A program made the translations under genes and the position numbers. Of a stretch of 64,000 nt of DNA, positions 7,840-17,342 are shown in pieces (the stretch's first letter is position 1; every line of letters begins with the position of its first letter). Under the pieces are notes generated by a model. That model saw nothing but the letters and a program-made list of their open reading frames with translations. It ran no database searches and had not been told where the DNA came from. Source of the stretch: Glycomyces tritici (GTDB lineage Bacteria > Actinomycetota > Actinomycetes > Mycobacteriales > Micromonosporaceae); NCBI RefSeq assembly GCF_030403505.1, contig NZ_JAUEMJ010000001.1:743762-807761 (forward strand), written 5' to 3'.

Positions 7840-8408
7840 CAGGAGGCGGCGAGTTGCGCTCGGGTTTGCATGAGGGCGAAGCCGAGGAGGTTCAGGCCCT
7901 TCCAGGTGTGCGGGGACGCGGCGAGGGGGTCGGTCTCGCCGAGGCCGATGCCCCAGATGCGGTCGCGGGGGCTGGCCTCGACCAGGACGCGGTCGCCGGT
8001 GCCGAGGAGGTAGGCGCGAAGGTCGTCGTGCTGACCGAATTTGGCGAGGTTGGCGCGCACGACGATGCCGAAGCGCTCGGCCTCCCAGGTGCGCTGGTCG
8101 AAGCCGCGGACTTTGCGGCCGAGGGATTGGGCTTCGCCCGGGTGGCCGGCGGCGAGGATCTTGCGGGCGCCGGCGTCGTCGTCGAAGAGCCAGGCCTTGT
8201 GCGCCATCATGTAGTGCTCGGCCGAGGCGAAGCGGTGCTCGTCCTCGCTGAACGACGCGGGCCACCACTGGCTCAGGCAGCCGCGGCCGGCGCTGCCGTC
8301 GGCGTTCGGCGAGTGGCCCCAGAAGTGCACGTATTCGAAGGACTGGCCGGCGGAGGTCAGCGCGACGGCCTCGTCGACGCTGCGCGGCAGAACGAGAGCT
8401 GCAGACAT
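7839..8408 (-). CDS. NADAR family protein (YbiA/RibX-like)
   Basis: This 189-residue NADAR-domain protein shows the hallmark order: F-W-G near the start (VHFWGHSPN), CLSQWWPASFSEDEHRFASAEHYMMAHKAWLF, GRKVRGFDQRTWEAERFGIVVRANLAKF, LVEASPRDRIWGIGL and TWKGLNLLGFALM. Characterised relatives are N-glycosidases that cleave unstable riboflavin intermediates or remove ADP-ribose from nucleic-acid guanine. The ATG at 8408 has AAGGTGG at a good distance; a GTG at 8417 is less well placed. It is flanked by a SLOG-like protein downstream and a DUF6928-like protein upstream, which suggests a nucleotide/ADP-ribose-related unit. Confidence 0.88.
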   Translation of the reverse strand: MSAALVLPRSVDEAVALTSAGQSFEYVHFWGHSPNADGSAGRGCLSQWWPASFSEDEHRFASAEHYMMAHKAWLFDDDAGARKILAAGHPGEAQSLGRKVRGFDQRTWEAERFGIVVRANLAKFGQHDDLRAYLLGTGDRVLVEASPRDRIWGIGLGETDPLAASPHTWKGLNLLGFALMQTRAQLAAS

Positions 8409-8409
8409 G

Positions 8410-9048
8410 CCGCCCACCTTGCCATAACGAGGCCCGGCGGTAGCACGGGATCTCGAACGCCCATGAGTCGGCTTCCGGGTTCGGCGGGCCTTCGAGGTTG
8501 AAGCCGAACCATGCGCGCAAGGCGGCTTCGCCGAGGTCGAGCGGGTGGAACGGGAGGGGGTACTCGGGGGCGTAGTCGCGGATCGAGTGGTCGCCGTTCC
8601 AGTACGGCGCTTCGAATTCGTACCGCCGGCCCAGGTCCTCCATGGTCCCGTCGTCGGGCGCGAGGCTCAGCGAGCGGCGGACGGCGCCGTCCTCCCACAC
8701 CGCCATCGAAAGGTAGTCGACGACGCTGGACATGAAGACGCCGTACGCGTTCCCCGCGGGCGACACGCGGTTGATCCACTCGGTCAGGTTGCTCGGGCGG
8801 TCCTGGGCGAGCGGCTTGAAGCAGATCAGGTCGAAGTCGGGGTAGCTCGCCGTGCAGATCGTCTCCCCGCCAGGCCAGGTCGAGTCGGTGAGGTCGCCGC
8901 GGCCCGCCTCGACGACCGGCGCGCCGAGCACCGACGCGGCGAGTGCGGCGGAAGCGTCGGCCACGGCGGGGTCGAGCGGCGGCGCAGCGCGCAGCGCGTC
9001 CTTCGGGAGCCCTTTCCCGAGATAGACGATGGCGGCCTTCGCACCCAT
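8410..9048 (-). CDS. DUF6928-like protein, frame lacks its own stop
   Basis: From the ATG at 9048 the frame reads MGAKAAIVYLGKGLPKDALR..., then GGETICTASYPDFDLICFKPLAQ, VVDYLSMAVWEDGAVRRSLSLAPDDG and APYWNGDHSIRDYAPEYPLPFHPLDLGEAALRAWFGF. The pattern matches an actinobacterial family I would place in DUF6928; function unknown. Coding character ends near EIPCYRR, about 8430, where relatives of this kind also end. No stop codon occurs in this frame until 7354, so as sequenced the product would read through the NADAR gene out of frame and finish as the SLOG protein (564 codons). A lost stop or a small indel near 8410-8460 is the simplest explanation. The end given is approximate. Confidence 0.6.
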
Positions 9049-9114
9049 GGACGTGCTCCTCGTGTCGGCGACGGCTCCCATTCATAGTGCATGGCGTCCA
9101 AGTAGGGTCGTGCC

Positions 9115-10785
9115 ATGGGCGACCCTCAGCTGGCTGCGCTGGCGCAGCGGTACTTCGACTTCCACCTGGCCGACAACCCCACATCGGCCAGCTTCTACGG
9201 CATCGCCGGTTACGACGACAAGCTGCCGGATCCGAGCAGGGAGGGCGACCGGACGCGGCTCTCGCACGCCGCCGAGGTCCGCGCGGGCCTCGACGGGATC
9301 GATGCGGGCGCCCTCGAAGGGCAGGACCGGATCACGTACTCCATGCTCGCGCGGCTCACCGCCGATCAGGCGGCGGGCATCGAAGCGGCGCTCGGGGAGG
9401 TGGGCCTCTCCAACACCATCACCGGGCCGGTCTCGACGATGCTCTCCTCGCTGCCGCGCATGAGCCTGAACACGGAGCAGCGGAGCCGGGACTACCTCGT
9501 GCGGCTCGGCTCGCTCGGCGGGTACTTCGACGCCGTGCTCGAGCGGTACCGGCAGGCCGGGGCCGAAGGGCGGCACCAGACCCGCCGCGGCGTGCTCGCG
9601 GTGATCGAGCAGATCGACGATTACCTCGGCACCGATGTGCGGAGCGATCCGCTCATCTCGCCGACGCCGACCGGTGTGGACGGCTGGAAGGACGAGGCCG
9701 CCGCGTTGGTGGCCGAGCGGGTCCGGCCCTCGCTCCGGCGGTGGCGCGAGGCCCTGGAGTCGGAGTTCCTGCCCGTCTCCCGGCTCGACGAGTACGTCGG
9801 GGTCTGCCACGTGCCCGGCGGGTCGGACGGGTACGCGGCGGCCTCAAGGCAGTTCACGACCACCGACCTGACGCCCGAGGAGGTCCACCGGATCGGCCTC
9901 GAGGAGGTCGCCCGGGTGCGCGGCGAGTTCGCCGAGATCGGTGCGCGGGCGCTCGGGACCGCCGATGCGGCGGAGGTCGTCGACCGGCTCCGCAACGACC
10001 GGTCGCTGCGGTACGCGCACTCGGACGAGATCCTCGCCGATGTCACCGAAGCGCTCCGCCGGGCCGAGGCGGCGCTGCCGAAGGCGTTCCTGGACTACGA
10101 CATCGCGCCCTGCTCGGTCGAGGTGATCCCCGAGGCCGCCGCCAAGGGCTCGACCCTCGCGTACTACACCGTCCCGGCCGCGGACGGCTCCAGGCCGGGC
10201 ACGCACTGGGTGAACACGTACGAGCCCGCGAGCCGGGCCCGCTACGAGTACGAGGCGCTCGCGTTCCACGAATCGGTTCCCGGGCACCACCTCCAGTTCG
10301 CGCTCGGCCAGACCCTGGACGGGCTGCCGCAGTTCCGGCGGTTCGCGTACGTGACCGCGTTCGGCGAGGGCTGGGGCCTGTACACCGAGCGGCTCTGCGA
10401 CGAGATCGGGCTCTACAGCGGGGACCTGCAGCGGCTGGGCATGGTCTCGTTCGACGCGTGGCGGGCCTGCCGCCTGGTCGTGGACACCGGGATGCACGTC
10501 TTCGGGTGGTCGCGGGAGCGGGCGGTCGCGTACATGCGCGAGCACACCGCGCTCTCGGAGGCCAACATCGCCAACGAGGTCGACCGCTACATCGCATGGC
10601 CGGGCCAGGCGCTGGCCTACATGATCGGGCGCCGGCACATCGGGGCGCTGCGGGAGCGGGCCCGCGAGGCGCTGGGCGGGGCGTTCGACCTGCGGCGCTT
10701 CCACGACCGCATCCTCGCGAACGGGTCGATCCCGCTGGAGACGATGACGGGGGTCGTGGAGGACTGGATCGCCGAGTCCGCTTAG
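9115..10785 (+). CDS. DUF885 family zinc metallopeptidase-like protein
   Basis: This 556-residue cytoplasmic protein belongs to the DUF885 family of predicted metal-dependent carboxy/oligopeptidases. The zinc-binding motif is His385-E-S-V-P-G-H-H in EALAFHESVPGHHLQFAL. It is followed by the conserved AFGEGWGLYTERL and DTGMHVFGWSRERAVAYM segments. The N-terminus (LAALAQRYFDFHLADNPTSASFYGI) is typical of the family. No signal peptide is visible. Substrate is unknown. It is divergent from the DUF6928-like gene with only 66 bp between them and is followed by a 368-bp gap. Confidence 0.87.
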   Translation: MGDPQLAALAQRYFDFHLADNPTSASFYGIAGYDDKLPDPSREGDRTRLSHAAEVRAGLDGIDAGALEGQDRITYSMLARLTADQAAGIEAALGEVGLSNTITGPVSTMLSSLPRMSLNTEQRSRDYLVRLGSLGGYFDAVLERYRQAGAEGRHQTRRGVLAVIEQIDDYLGTDVRSDPLISPTPTGVDGWKDEAAALVAERVRPSLRRWREALESEFLPVSRLDEYVGVCHVPGGSDGYAAASRQFTTTDLTPEEVHRIGLEEVARVRGEFAEIGARALGTADAAEVVDRLRNDRSLRYAHSDEILADVTEALRRAEAALPKAFLDYDIAPCSVEVIPEAAAKGSTLAYYTVPAADGSRPGTHWVNTYEPASRARYEYEALAFHESVPGHHLQFALGQTLDGLPQFRRFAYVTAFGEGWGLYTERLCDEIGLYSGDLQRLGMVSFDAWRACRLVVDTGMHVFGWSRERAVAYMREHTALSEANIANEVDRYIAWPGQALAYMIGRRHIGALRERAREALGGAFDLRRFHDRILANGSIPLETMTGVVEDWIAESA

Positions 10786-11069
10786 GAAGTTCCGGGCCCC
10801 GACGGGAGGTTGTCGGATTGGTGACAGACAGTTCGGGCCCCGTATTGCACGATATGAGCGCGGCGGTGCTCCCCCCGGGCTCCGCCGCAATCTTCGACTA
10901 AGGCGCGCTGCGTGCACGTCTTTCATTGCGGCGCAGCCGATTCTGACAGTCCATAAGGGACTCTTCGCGGTACTTGACACCGCGCGCAAATGCCTTGAGC
11001 GGGAAGCTTTCGCAAGAATTCGTGGAGAACGTCACCATTCGGGACCGGCCCTTCTGCGCGACCGTGATT

Positions 11070-11086
11070 TAGGTTAGCCTAACCTA
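11070..11086. promoter_or_regulatory. iron box (DmdR/IdeR-type) of the siderophore operon
   Basis: TAGGTTAG-C-CTAACCTA is a perfect 8+1+8 palindrome and nearly matches the actinobacterial DmdR1/IdeR consensus TTAGGTTAGGCTAACCTAA. It lies 68 bp upstream of desA in the 10786-11153 gap. Iron-loaded DmdR/IdeR should repress the operon. The rest of that gap holds only a weak GC hairpin near 10858-10890. Confidence 0.92.
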
Positions 11087-11153
11087 CACGTTCCCCGGCA
11101 CTACTGCGAGTTCACGTCCCTCCGCGCCGTCCTTCTCCGAAAGGTGACCCTCC

Positions 11154-12656
11154 GTGCTGACAAGCGCCGACCTCCGTCCGGCTCCCGCGCCGCTCACCAG
11201 CTCCGACCCGCCGGCCCTCCTGGGCCGCGAATCGGCCGCCGCCTACCGCGGCATGATCGTCGATGTCGCAGGGCGCCTTGCCGACCGGTTCGCCGCCGTC
11301 GATCGGCCGTGGACCGGCGCCGCACCCGCCGACCTCGGCCCGGCCATCGCCGCGGTCGACCTCGACCGGCCCCTGGAGTCCTTCGAGGACGCGATGGACG
11401 AGGTCGGCGAGCTCTACCTCAAGGACGCGGTCTGGTTCCACCACCCCCGCTACCTCGCACACCTGAACTGCCCGGTCGCGCTACCGGCCGTCGCCGCCGA
11501 GACCGTGCTCGCCGCCGTCAACACCTCGGTCGACACCTGGGACCAGAGCGCCGGCGGCACCTTCATCGAGCAGCGGCTCATCGACTGGACCGCGCGGCGC
11601 ATCGGCCTCGGGCCCGACGCCGACGGCATCTTCACCTCCGGTGGGACGCAGTCGAACCTGCAGGCGCTGCTGCTGGCGCGGGACGAGGCCGTCGAGGCGG
11701 TCCTGCTCAAGCACCGGGTCGAGGTCGGCACGCCGCTGCGCGGCGTCGAGGTACTCCCCCGCCTGCGGTTCTTCGCCTCACCGCACTCGCACTTCTCGGT
11801 CGTCAAGGCCGCCCGGCTCCTCGGCCTCGGGGAGGAGGCCGTGATCACCGTGCCCGCCGACGACTGGTTCCGCATGAACCCCGCCGCCCTGGACGCGGCG
11901 ATCGAGACCTGCCGCGAGCAGGGCCTCATCCCCGCGGCGGTCGTCGCGACCGCCGGGACCACCGACTTCGGGTCCGTCGACCCGCTCGGCCCGATCGCCG
12001 AGATCACCGCGGCCCACCGGGTCTGGTTCCACGTGGACGCCGCGTACGGCTGCGGCATCCTCGTCTCGCAGCAGCACCGCGGGCTCCTCGGCGGCATCGA
12101 GCACGCCGACTCGGTCACCGTGGACTACCACAAGTCGTTCTTCCAGCCGGTCAGCTCCTCCGCGCTCCTCGTACGCGACCGGGCCTCGCTGCGGCACGTC
12201 ACGCACCACGCCGACTACCTCAACCCGGCCGAGGGCGCCTTCCCCAACCAGGTCGACAAGAGCCTGCAGACCACGCGCCGCTTCGACGCGCTGAAGCTCT
12301 GGATGACCCTGCGCACCTTGGGACCCGACGCGCTGGGCGCCATGTTCGACCGGGTGTGCGACCTCGCCGACCAGACCTGGGACTGGCTCGCCTCGGATCC
12401 GCGCTTCGAAGTCGCCGCGCCGCCCTCGCAGCTCTCCACGGTCCTCTTCCGCCTCGCCGGGGCCGACGACGAGACGCACCGCCTCGCCCGGGAGTCCCTC
12501 GCGGCCTCCGGCGAAGGCATGGTCGCGGCCACCAAAGTGGAGGGGCGCACCGCCCTCAAGCTCACTCTGCTGAACCCGGAGACCGGGCTCGCGGACATCG
12601 TCCCCGTGCTCGAAGCGCTCGCGCGCCACGGCAAGAAGGCGCAGGAGTCCGCATGA
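11154..12656 (+). CDS. desA: lysine decarboxylase, siderophore (desferrioxamine-type) biosynthesis
   Basis: This 500-residue PLP-dependent group II decarboxylase probably converts L-lysine to cadaverine, the first step of desferrioxamine synthesis. The internal aldimine Lys327 sits in [20 protein letters not shown]. The HVDAAYGCG motif supplies the Asp and Ala that contact [19 protein letters not shown] binds the phosphate. Length matches DesA of Streptomyces. The GTG start follows GAAAGGTGA at a suitable distance. The iron box upstream and the ATGA overlap with the next gene define the start of a four-gene operon. Confidence 0.93.
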   Translation: MLTSADLRPAPAPLTSSDPPALLGRESAAAYRGMIVDVAGRLADRFAAVDRPWTGAAPADLGPAIAAVDLDRPLESFEDAMDEVGELYLKDAVWFHHPRYLAHLNCPVALPAVAAETVLAAVNTSVDTWDQSAGGTFIEQRLIDWTARRIGLGPDADGIFTSGGTQSNLQALLLARDEAVEAVLLKHRVEVGTPLRGVEVLPRLRFFASPHSHFSVVKAARLLGLGEEAVITVPADDWFRMNPAALDAAIETCREQGLIPAAVVATAGTTDFGSVDPLGPIAEITAAHRVWFHVDAAYGCGILVSQQHRGLLGGIEHADSVTVDYHKSFFQPVSSSALLVRDRASLRHVTHHADYLNPAEGAFPNQVDKSLQTTRRFDALKLWMTLRTLGPDALGAMFDRVCDLADQTWDWLASDPRFEVAAPPSQLSTVLFRLAGADDETHRLARESLAASGEGMVAATKVEGRTALKLTLLNPETGLADIVPVLEALARHGKKAQESA

Positions 12657-13954
12657 GCACCGGCGAAACAGGCGACGCGGTGACCCACGACTTCATCGGG
12701 ATCGGCCTCGGACCGTTCAACCTCGGCCTCGCGGCGCTCACCGCGCCGATCGAGGGCCTCGACGGGATCTTCCTGGAGCGCAAGCCGAACGTGGACTGGC
12801 ACCCCGGGATGCTCATCGAGGGCACCACGATGCAGGTGCCCTTCATGGCCGACCTCGTCACCCTCGCCGACCCGACCTCCGAGTACTCGTTCCTCAACTA
12901 CCTCAAGGAGAGCGGGCGGATCTACCCGTTCTACATCCGCGAGTCCTTCTACCAGCTGCGCACCGAGTTCCAGGACTACCTGCGCTGGGCCGCCGAGAAG
13001 CTCGACAACCTCCGGTTCGGACGGAATGTCACGGGCGTGACCTGGGAGGACGGGGTCTACGCCGTCCGCTCTGAAGGGCCCGGCGGCGCGACCGTGGACT
13101 ACGCGCGGCGGATCGTGCTCGGCACCGGCACGCCCCCCTGGATCCCGCCCGCGTGCCGCGAGCTGGAGAGCCCCACGGTCTGCCACGCCTCCGCCTACCT
13201 GGAGCACCGCGACCGCCTGCGCGAATGCGGGTCCGTCACCGTGGTCGGCAGCGGCCAGAGCGCCGCCGAGATCTACCGGGACCTCCTGGTCGACATCGAG
13301 GGCGGCGGCTACGAGCTGAACTGGGTCACCCGCTCGCCCCGGTTCTTCCCGCTCGAGTACACCAAGCTCACGCTGGAGATGACCAGCCCGGAGTACGTCG
13401 ACTACTTCCACGCGCTGCCCGCGCCGAAGCGCGACGAGCTGAACGCGGCCCACAAGAACCTGTACAAGGGCATCAACACCGAGCTCATCAACGAGATCTT
13501 CGACCTCCTGTACCAGAAGCGGTTCGAGCACGGTTCCGTGCCGACCAGGCTGTTCACCAACTGCACTGTCGAGAAGGCCGCCGGTTGCGGCAGCGTGCGG
13601 CTCTCCGTGCGCCAGCACGAGCAGGACCGCTCCTTCGAACTCCAGACCGAGGGGCTGGTCCTGGCGACCGGCTACAGTTACCGCGTCCCGGCGTTCCTCG
13701 ACGAGGTCCGCGACCGGCTGCGCTTCGACGCGACCGGGCGCCTGGAGGCCCGCCGCGACTACAGCGTCGACGCCTCGGGCGAGGGCGAGGTCTTCGTCCA
13801 GAACGCCGAACTCGCCACCCACGGCTTCGTCTCCCCCGACCTCGGCATGGCCGCCTACCGCAACTCCTGGATCATCCGGTCCCTGACCGGCCGGGAGGTC
13901 TACCCCATCGAGCGCCGCATCGGCTTCCAGGAATTCGGAGCACCAGTGTCGTGA
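12653..13954 (+). CDS. desB: cadaverine/lysine N-hydroxylase (FAD/NADPH monooxygenase)
   Basis: This 433-residue class B flavin monooxygenase of the lysine/ornithine N-hydroxylase family probably converts cadaverine to N-hydroxycadaverine. The FAD motif is GIGLGPFN (16-23), the NADPH motif is [16 protein letters not shown] (about 196-211), and the family ATGY motif is in [12 protein letters not shown] (about 335). Its ATG overlaps the desA stop by 4 bp (ATGA), and its stop overlaps the next start (GTGA). Context with desA, desC and desD favours a diamine substrate over free lysine. Confidence 0.93.
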   Translation: MSTGETGDAVTHDFIGIGLGPFNLGLAALTAPIEGLDGIFLERKPNVDWHPGMLIEGTTMQVPFMADLVTLADPTSEYSFLNYLKESGRIYPFYIRESFYQLRTEFQDYLRWAAEKLDNLRFGRNVTGVTWEDGVYAVRSEGPGGATVDYARRIVLGTGTPPWIPPACRELESPTVCHASAYLEHRDRLRECGSVTVVGSGQSAAEIYRDLLVDIEGGGYELNWVTRSPRFFPLEYTKLTLEMTSPEYVDYFHALPAPKRDELNAAHKNLYKGINTELINEIFDLLYQKRFEHGSVPTRLFTNCTVEKAAGCGSVRLSVRQHEQDRSFELQTEGLVLATGYSYRVPAFLDEVRDRLRFDATGRLEARRDYSVDASGEGEVFVQNAELATHGFVSPDLGMAAYRNSWIIRSLTGREVYPIERRIGFQEFGAPVS

Positions 13955-14544
13955 GCAGCCCAGTGATGAAGGCCCCCAGCACGTTCTACCACCTGCACCC
14001 GCAGCTGGGCGACTTCGGCCTGCGGCCGGTCGACCCGCCCACCGACTCCCCGCTCCTCCACGAGTGGGTGACGCACCCGAAGGCGAAGTACTGGATGATG
14101 CAGGACGCCTCCGTGGCCGACGTGCTCGCCGAGCACGAGGCCATCGAGGTCGACCCCGGGCACTTCGCGTACATGGGGCTCTACCACTACCGCGCCCGGT
14201 TCCTCGTCGAGGTCTACGACCCGGCCGCCTCCGAGCTCGCGGGCGTCTACACCCCCGCAGAGGGCGACATCGGCATGCACGTGCTCACCGCCCCCACCGA
14301 GAAGCCGATCCCGGGATTCACCAAGGGCGTCATGGAGACCGTGATGCACCTGCTGTTCGACGGCTTCGGCGCGCAGCGGGTCGTCGTGGAGCCCGACACG
14401 GCCAACGAGGCCATCCACCGCCTCAACGAGTTCGTGGGGTTCAAACCCGAGCGAAGCGTGGGGCTCAAGGACAAGCAGGCGCTGCTGAGCTTCTGCACCC
14501 GAATCGATTTCGAGCGGTCCGCCGCGAGAGGAGTGCCCGCGTGA
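13951..14544 (+). CDS. desC: N-hydroxycadaverine acyltransferase (GNAT)
   Basis: This 197-residue GNAT-fold acyltransferase of the IucB/RhbD/DesC group should acylate N-hydroxycadaverine with succinyl- or acetyl-CoA. Features include the N-terminal [37 protein letters not shown], the central [26 protein letters not shown] and [21 protein letters not shown]. The GTG at 13951 overlaps the desB stop by 4 bp, and the desD GTG overlaps its own stop, so all four genes are translationally coupled. Confidence 0.92.
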   Translation: MSSPVMKAPSTFYHLHPQLGDFGLRPVDPPTDSPLLHEWVTHPKAKYWMMQDASVADVLAEHEAIEVDPGHFAYMGLYHYRARFLVEVYDPAASELAGVYTPAEGDIGMHVLTAPTEKPIPGFTKGVMETVMHLLFDGFGAQRVVVEPDTANEAIHRLNEFVGFKPERSVGLKDKQALLSFCTRIDFERSAARGVPA

Positions 14545-16301
14545 GCGCCATCGACCACCTCACCCCGCAGCTGTGGCAGCAGGCCACGAGGAACCTGCTG
14601 GCCAAGGCCATCGGCGAGTTCGCCCATGAGCGGCTGCTGGTGCCGGTCAAGGACGGCGAGCGGTACGCGCTCGCCGCCGGCGCGGAGCGGTACCGGTTCG
14701 CGGCGCAGCGCTTCAAGCTCGACCACTGGGTGGTCGACCCCGCCTCGATCGAGCGCACCGGCGCCGCGGGTGAGGGCCTCGAACTGGACGCGGCCGCGTT
14801 CTTCCTCTCGTTCAGGGGCGAGCTCGGGCTGAGCGACACGGTCCTGCCGGTGTACCTCGAGGAGGTCGCCGCGACGATCAACCGCGGGGCGTACCAGCTC
14901 GGCGAGGGCCAGTTGAGCGCCGCGGCCCTGGTGGACGCGGGGTTCCAGGCCATTGAGGCGGGCATGACCGGCGGGCACCCGTGCTTCGTCGCCGGCTCGG
15001 GCCGGCTCGGCTTCACCTCCGAGGACTACCGCTCGTACGCGCCCGAGGCCGGGGCGGGCGTGCGACTCATGTGGCTGGCGGCGCCGCGCGAGCACGCGAT
15101 GTTCGCGTCTTCGCCGGAGCTGGGCTTCGACTGGCTGCTCGACACGCAGATCGACGCGGACTCGCGAGAGTATTTCGAGTCCATGCTCACCGACCGCGGA
15201 CTGTCCTATGAGGATGTGTACCTGATCCCGGTGCACCCCTGGCAGTGGCGCAACAAGATCTCCGTGACCTTCGCGCCCGAGATCGCCGCCGGGCGGCTCA
15301 TCCCCCTCGGCGAGGGGCATGACGAGTTCCAGGCGCAGCAGTCGATCCGCACGTTCTTCAACCGCTCCCGGCCCGGCGCCGACTACGTGAAGACCGCGCT
15401 CTCGGTGCTCAACATGGGCTTCATGCGCGGGCTCTCCACCGAGTACATGGAGGTCACGCCCGCGATCAGCGACTTCGTGGCCGACCTCGTGCACGGCGAC
15501 CCGACCCTGAAGCGGCACGGTGTGACGATCCTGCGCGAGCGCGCCTCGGTCGGCTACCGGCACCCGGCCTACACGGCCGGCGCGCCGAAGGGCTCCCCGT
15601 ACCGGAAGATGCTCGCGGCCCTGTGGCGCGAGAGCCCGATCCCCAAACTCGCCAAGGGCGAGCAGGTCGCCACCATGGCCTCGCTGCTGCATGTGGACGC
15701 GGAGGGGAAGCCGCTCGCGTCGGCCCTCATCCGCCGCTCGGGCCTGCGCCCGGCCGACTGGCTGCGCGGCTACCTCGACGCCTACCTCGTGCCCGTCGCG
15801 CACTGCCTGTACCGGTACGGCCTGGTGTTCATGCCCCACGGCGAGAACGTGATCCTCGTGCTCAAGGACGGCGCCGTCGAGCGCGTGTTCTTCAAGGACA
15901 TCGGCGAGGAGTGCGCGGTCCTGGAAGCCGCCACCCCGGTGCCCGAGGCGATCGCGCGCATCCGCGCCGAGGTGCCCGACAACGTGCGGGCCCTGTCGAT
16001 CCTCACCGATGTCGTGGACTGCTTCCTGCGGTTCCTCGCCGGGCACCTCCACCTCGACGGCGTGCTCAGCGAGGACGAGTTCTGGCGCGTCGCCGCCGAG
16101 TCACTGAAGGACTACCAGGCCGCGCACCCGGACCTGGCCGACGCGTTCGAGCGGTTCCCGCTGTTCGAGGAGGGCTTCACGCTCTCGTGCCTGAACCGCC
16201 TGCAGCTCAAGAACAATCAGCAGATGGTCGACATCGAGAACCAGGAGGAGAGCCTGATCTATGCCGGTCGGCTCGACAACCCCCTGCACGCCTGGCGCTG
16301 A
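14541..16301 (+). CDS. desD: NRPS-independent siderophore synthetase (IucA/IucC family)
   Basis: This 586-residue ATP-dependent synthetase should trimerise and cyclise N-hydroxy-N-succinylcadaverine into a desferrioxamine. IucA/IucC features include the GGHPCFVAGSGRLGF loop (adenylate binding), LIPVHPWQWRNKI, STEYMEVTPAISDFVADLV, RHGVTILRERASVGYRHPAY and the FhuF-like C-terminal lobe from PHGENVILVLKDGAVERVFFKDIGEE onward. Length matches DesD. It is the last gene of the operon and is followed by a 40-bp palindrome. No receptor (desE) or reductase (desF) gene is nearby, so uptake must be encoded elsewhere. Confidence 0.94.
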   Translation: MSAIDHLTPQLWQQATRNLLAKAIGEFAHERLLVPVKDGERYALAAGAERYRFAAQRFKLDHWVVDPASIERTGAAGEGLELDAAAFFLSFRGELGLSDTVLPVYLEEVAATINRGAYQLGEGQLSAAALVDAGFQAIEAGMTGGHPCFVAGSGRLGFTSEDYRSYAPEAGAGVRLMWLAAPREHAMFASSPELGFDWLLDTQIDADSREYFESMLTDRGLSYEDVYLIPVHPWQWRNKISVTFAPEIAAGRLIPLGEGHDEFQAQQSIRTFFNRSRPGADYVKTALSVLNMGFMRGLSTEYMEVTPAISDFVADLVHGDPTLKRHGVTILRERASVGYRHPAYTAGAPKGSPYRKMLAALWRESPIPKLAKGEQVATMASLLHVDAEGKPLASALIRRSGLRPADWLRGYLDAYLVPVAHCLYRYGLVFMPHGENVILVLKDGAVERVFFKDIGEECAVLEAATPVPEAIARIRAEVPDNVRALSILTDVVDCFLRFLAGHLHLDGVLSEDEFWRVAAESLKDYQAAHPDLADAFERFPLFEEGFTLSCLNRLQLKNNQQMVDIENQEESLIYAGRLDNPLHAWR

Positions 16302-16334
16302 GCCCGCCCGGCAGCAGGGGCGGCACTGCGCAAG

Positions 16335-16374
16335 GACGCGGAGGGGGGACTCCATGGAGTCCCCCCTCCGCGTC
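16335..16374. terminator. 40-bp perfect palindrome after desD
   Basis: Bases 16335-16374 are a gap-free self-complementary sequence: GACGCGGAGGGGGGACTCCA followed by its exact reverse complement. It lies 33 bp after the desD stop and can end transcription from either strand. No T-run follows, as is common in high-GC actinobacteria. Confidence 0.8.
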
Positions 16375-16388
16375 GTGCAAGGCGGCGA

Positions 16389-16475
16389 TCATTCGCTCCA
16401 GGGGTCGACGAGCACCGGGCCGAGCCCTTCGAAGTGCTTGGTGTCGCGCGTGGCGAGTGCCGCTCCCGCGGCGCA
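16389..16475 (-). pseudogene. remnant of a PIN-domain (VapC/FitB-like) toxin gene
   Basis: The minus strand reads ...AAGAALATRDTKHFEGLGPVLVDPWSE and stops at 16389. 'LATRDxxHFEGLGxxLVDPW' is the typical C-terminal end of VapC/FitB PIN-domain toxins. Only about 28 codons survive. The upstream part is replaced by the promoter region of the lipoprotein esterase gene, and no antitoxin gene is present. It is a decayed toxin-antitoxin locus. Confidence 0.6.
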
Positions 16476-16529
16476 TTCCGACCGTTCGGCGGCTGGCGCT
16501 CCAGAGTGGAGTGCAATACGCTCCCACGC

Positions 16530-17339
16530 ATGAAACGCCTTTTCGGTGCGGCGGCACTCCTCCTCGCCTTGACCGCCTGCACCCCCGACGACGCCGAGCC
16601 CGCCGCCGCCCTCGACTGCGAGGCGGGCCGGTTCACCCAGGTGCCCGAAGCCGCCATCGGCGACTACACGTACACGGCGGCTTTCCAGTGCCCCGAGGCC
16701 GACGCGCTCCTGCCGACGGTGATCGTGCTCCACGGCATGCCCAGCAGCGGCGCGATGGTGCGGGGCACCTCCAACATGGACACCCTGGCCGAGGAGGCCG
16801 GGTTCCTGGCCGTGTACCCGTCGAACCCCGCCAACGAATGGGACGCCCAGGCCGCCGGCGACGACGCCGCGTTCCTCTCGGACCTGATCGACGAGCTGGT
16901 CGCCGAGCACGGCGCCGACCCCGAGCGGATCTACCTGACCGGCTTCTCCAACGGCGGCGACATGACGCTGGCCGCCGCGGTCGGGCTCGGCGACCGCCTG
17001 GCCGGCGCCGCAGTGGTCGTCCCGGCGGGCACCCATGACACGCTCGCGCAGGTCGAGGGCCTCCAGACGCCGATCCCCTTGGCCGCCTTCGTGGGGACGA
17101 GCGACCCGCGCACCGAAGGCCGGGCGGTCCTGGAGGCGTGGCGCGAGCAAGGGTCCTGCGCGGCGGCGGAGCAGACCTCGGGCGGCGGCTTCGCGCGCGC
17201 CTCGTGGACGTGCGCGGGCGACGTGCCGATGGTCGAGTACCAGGTCGACGGCGGACACGTGTGGTTCGGCACGCCCGGCGCGGCCGACGGGATCTGGGCC
17301 AGCGCCGAGATCTGGGACTTCTTCACTGCGCTCGAGTGA
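16530..17339 (+). CDS. lipoprotein alpha/beta-hydrolase, PHB-depolymerase-like esterase (LpqC-like)
   Basis: This 269-residue secreted lipoprotein has a lipobox LTAC with lipidated Cys17 in MKRLFGAAALLLALTAC. The hydrolase domain has an HGMPSSG oxyanion motif, the nucleophile Ser140 in GFSNGGD, a likely Asp in FVGTSDPRT and the histidine in QVDGGHVWFG. That set matches the poly(3-hydroxybutyrate) depolymerase/feruloyl esterase-like group that includes mycobacterial LpqC. Natural substrate is unknown. It sits alone between the desD palindrome and a small hairpin. Confidence 0.82.
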   Translation: MKRLFGAAALLLALTACTPDDAEPAAALDCEAGRFTQVPEAAIGDYTYTAAFQCPEADALLPTVIVLHGMPSSGAMVRGTSNMDTLAEEAGFLAVYPSNPANEWDAQAAGDDAAFLSDLIDELVAEHGADPERIYLTGFSNGGDMTLAAAVGLGDRLAGAAVVVPAGTHDTLAQVEGLQTPIPLAAFVGTSDPRTEGRAVLEAWREQGSCAAAEQTSGGGFARASWTCAGDVPMVEYQVDGGHVWFGTPGAADGIWASAEIWDFFTALE

Positions 17340-17342
17340 ACT

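Noticed and set aside
9000..9120. Long plus-strand frame starting near 8943 and running into the DUF885 gene
   Set aside because: The frame is another phase of the DUF885 gene; the family motif HESVPGHH appears only in the frame from 9115.
11144..12652. Open frame through desA in another phase, joined to desB
   Set aside because: From a GTG at 11144 the frame reads Arg/Pro-rich nonsense until it enters desB in the correct phase. The decarboxylase frame from 11154 is the real gene.
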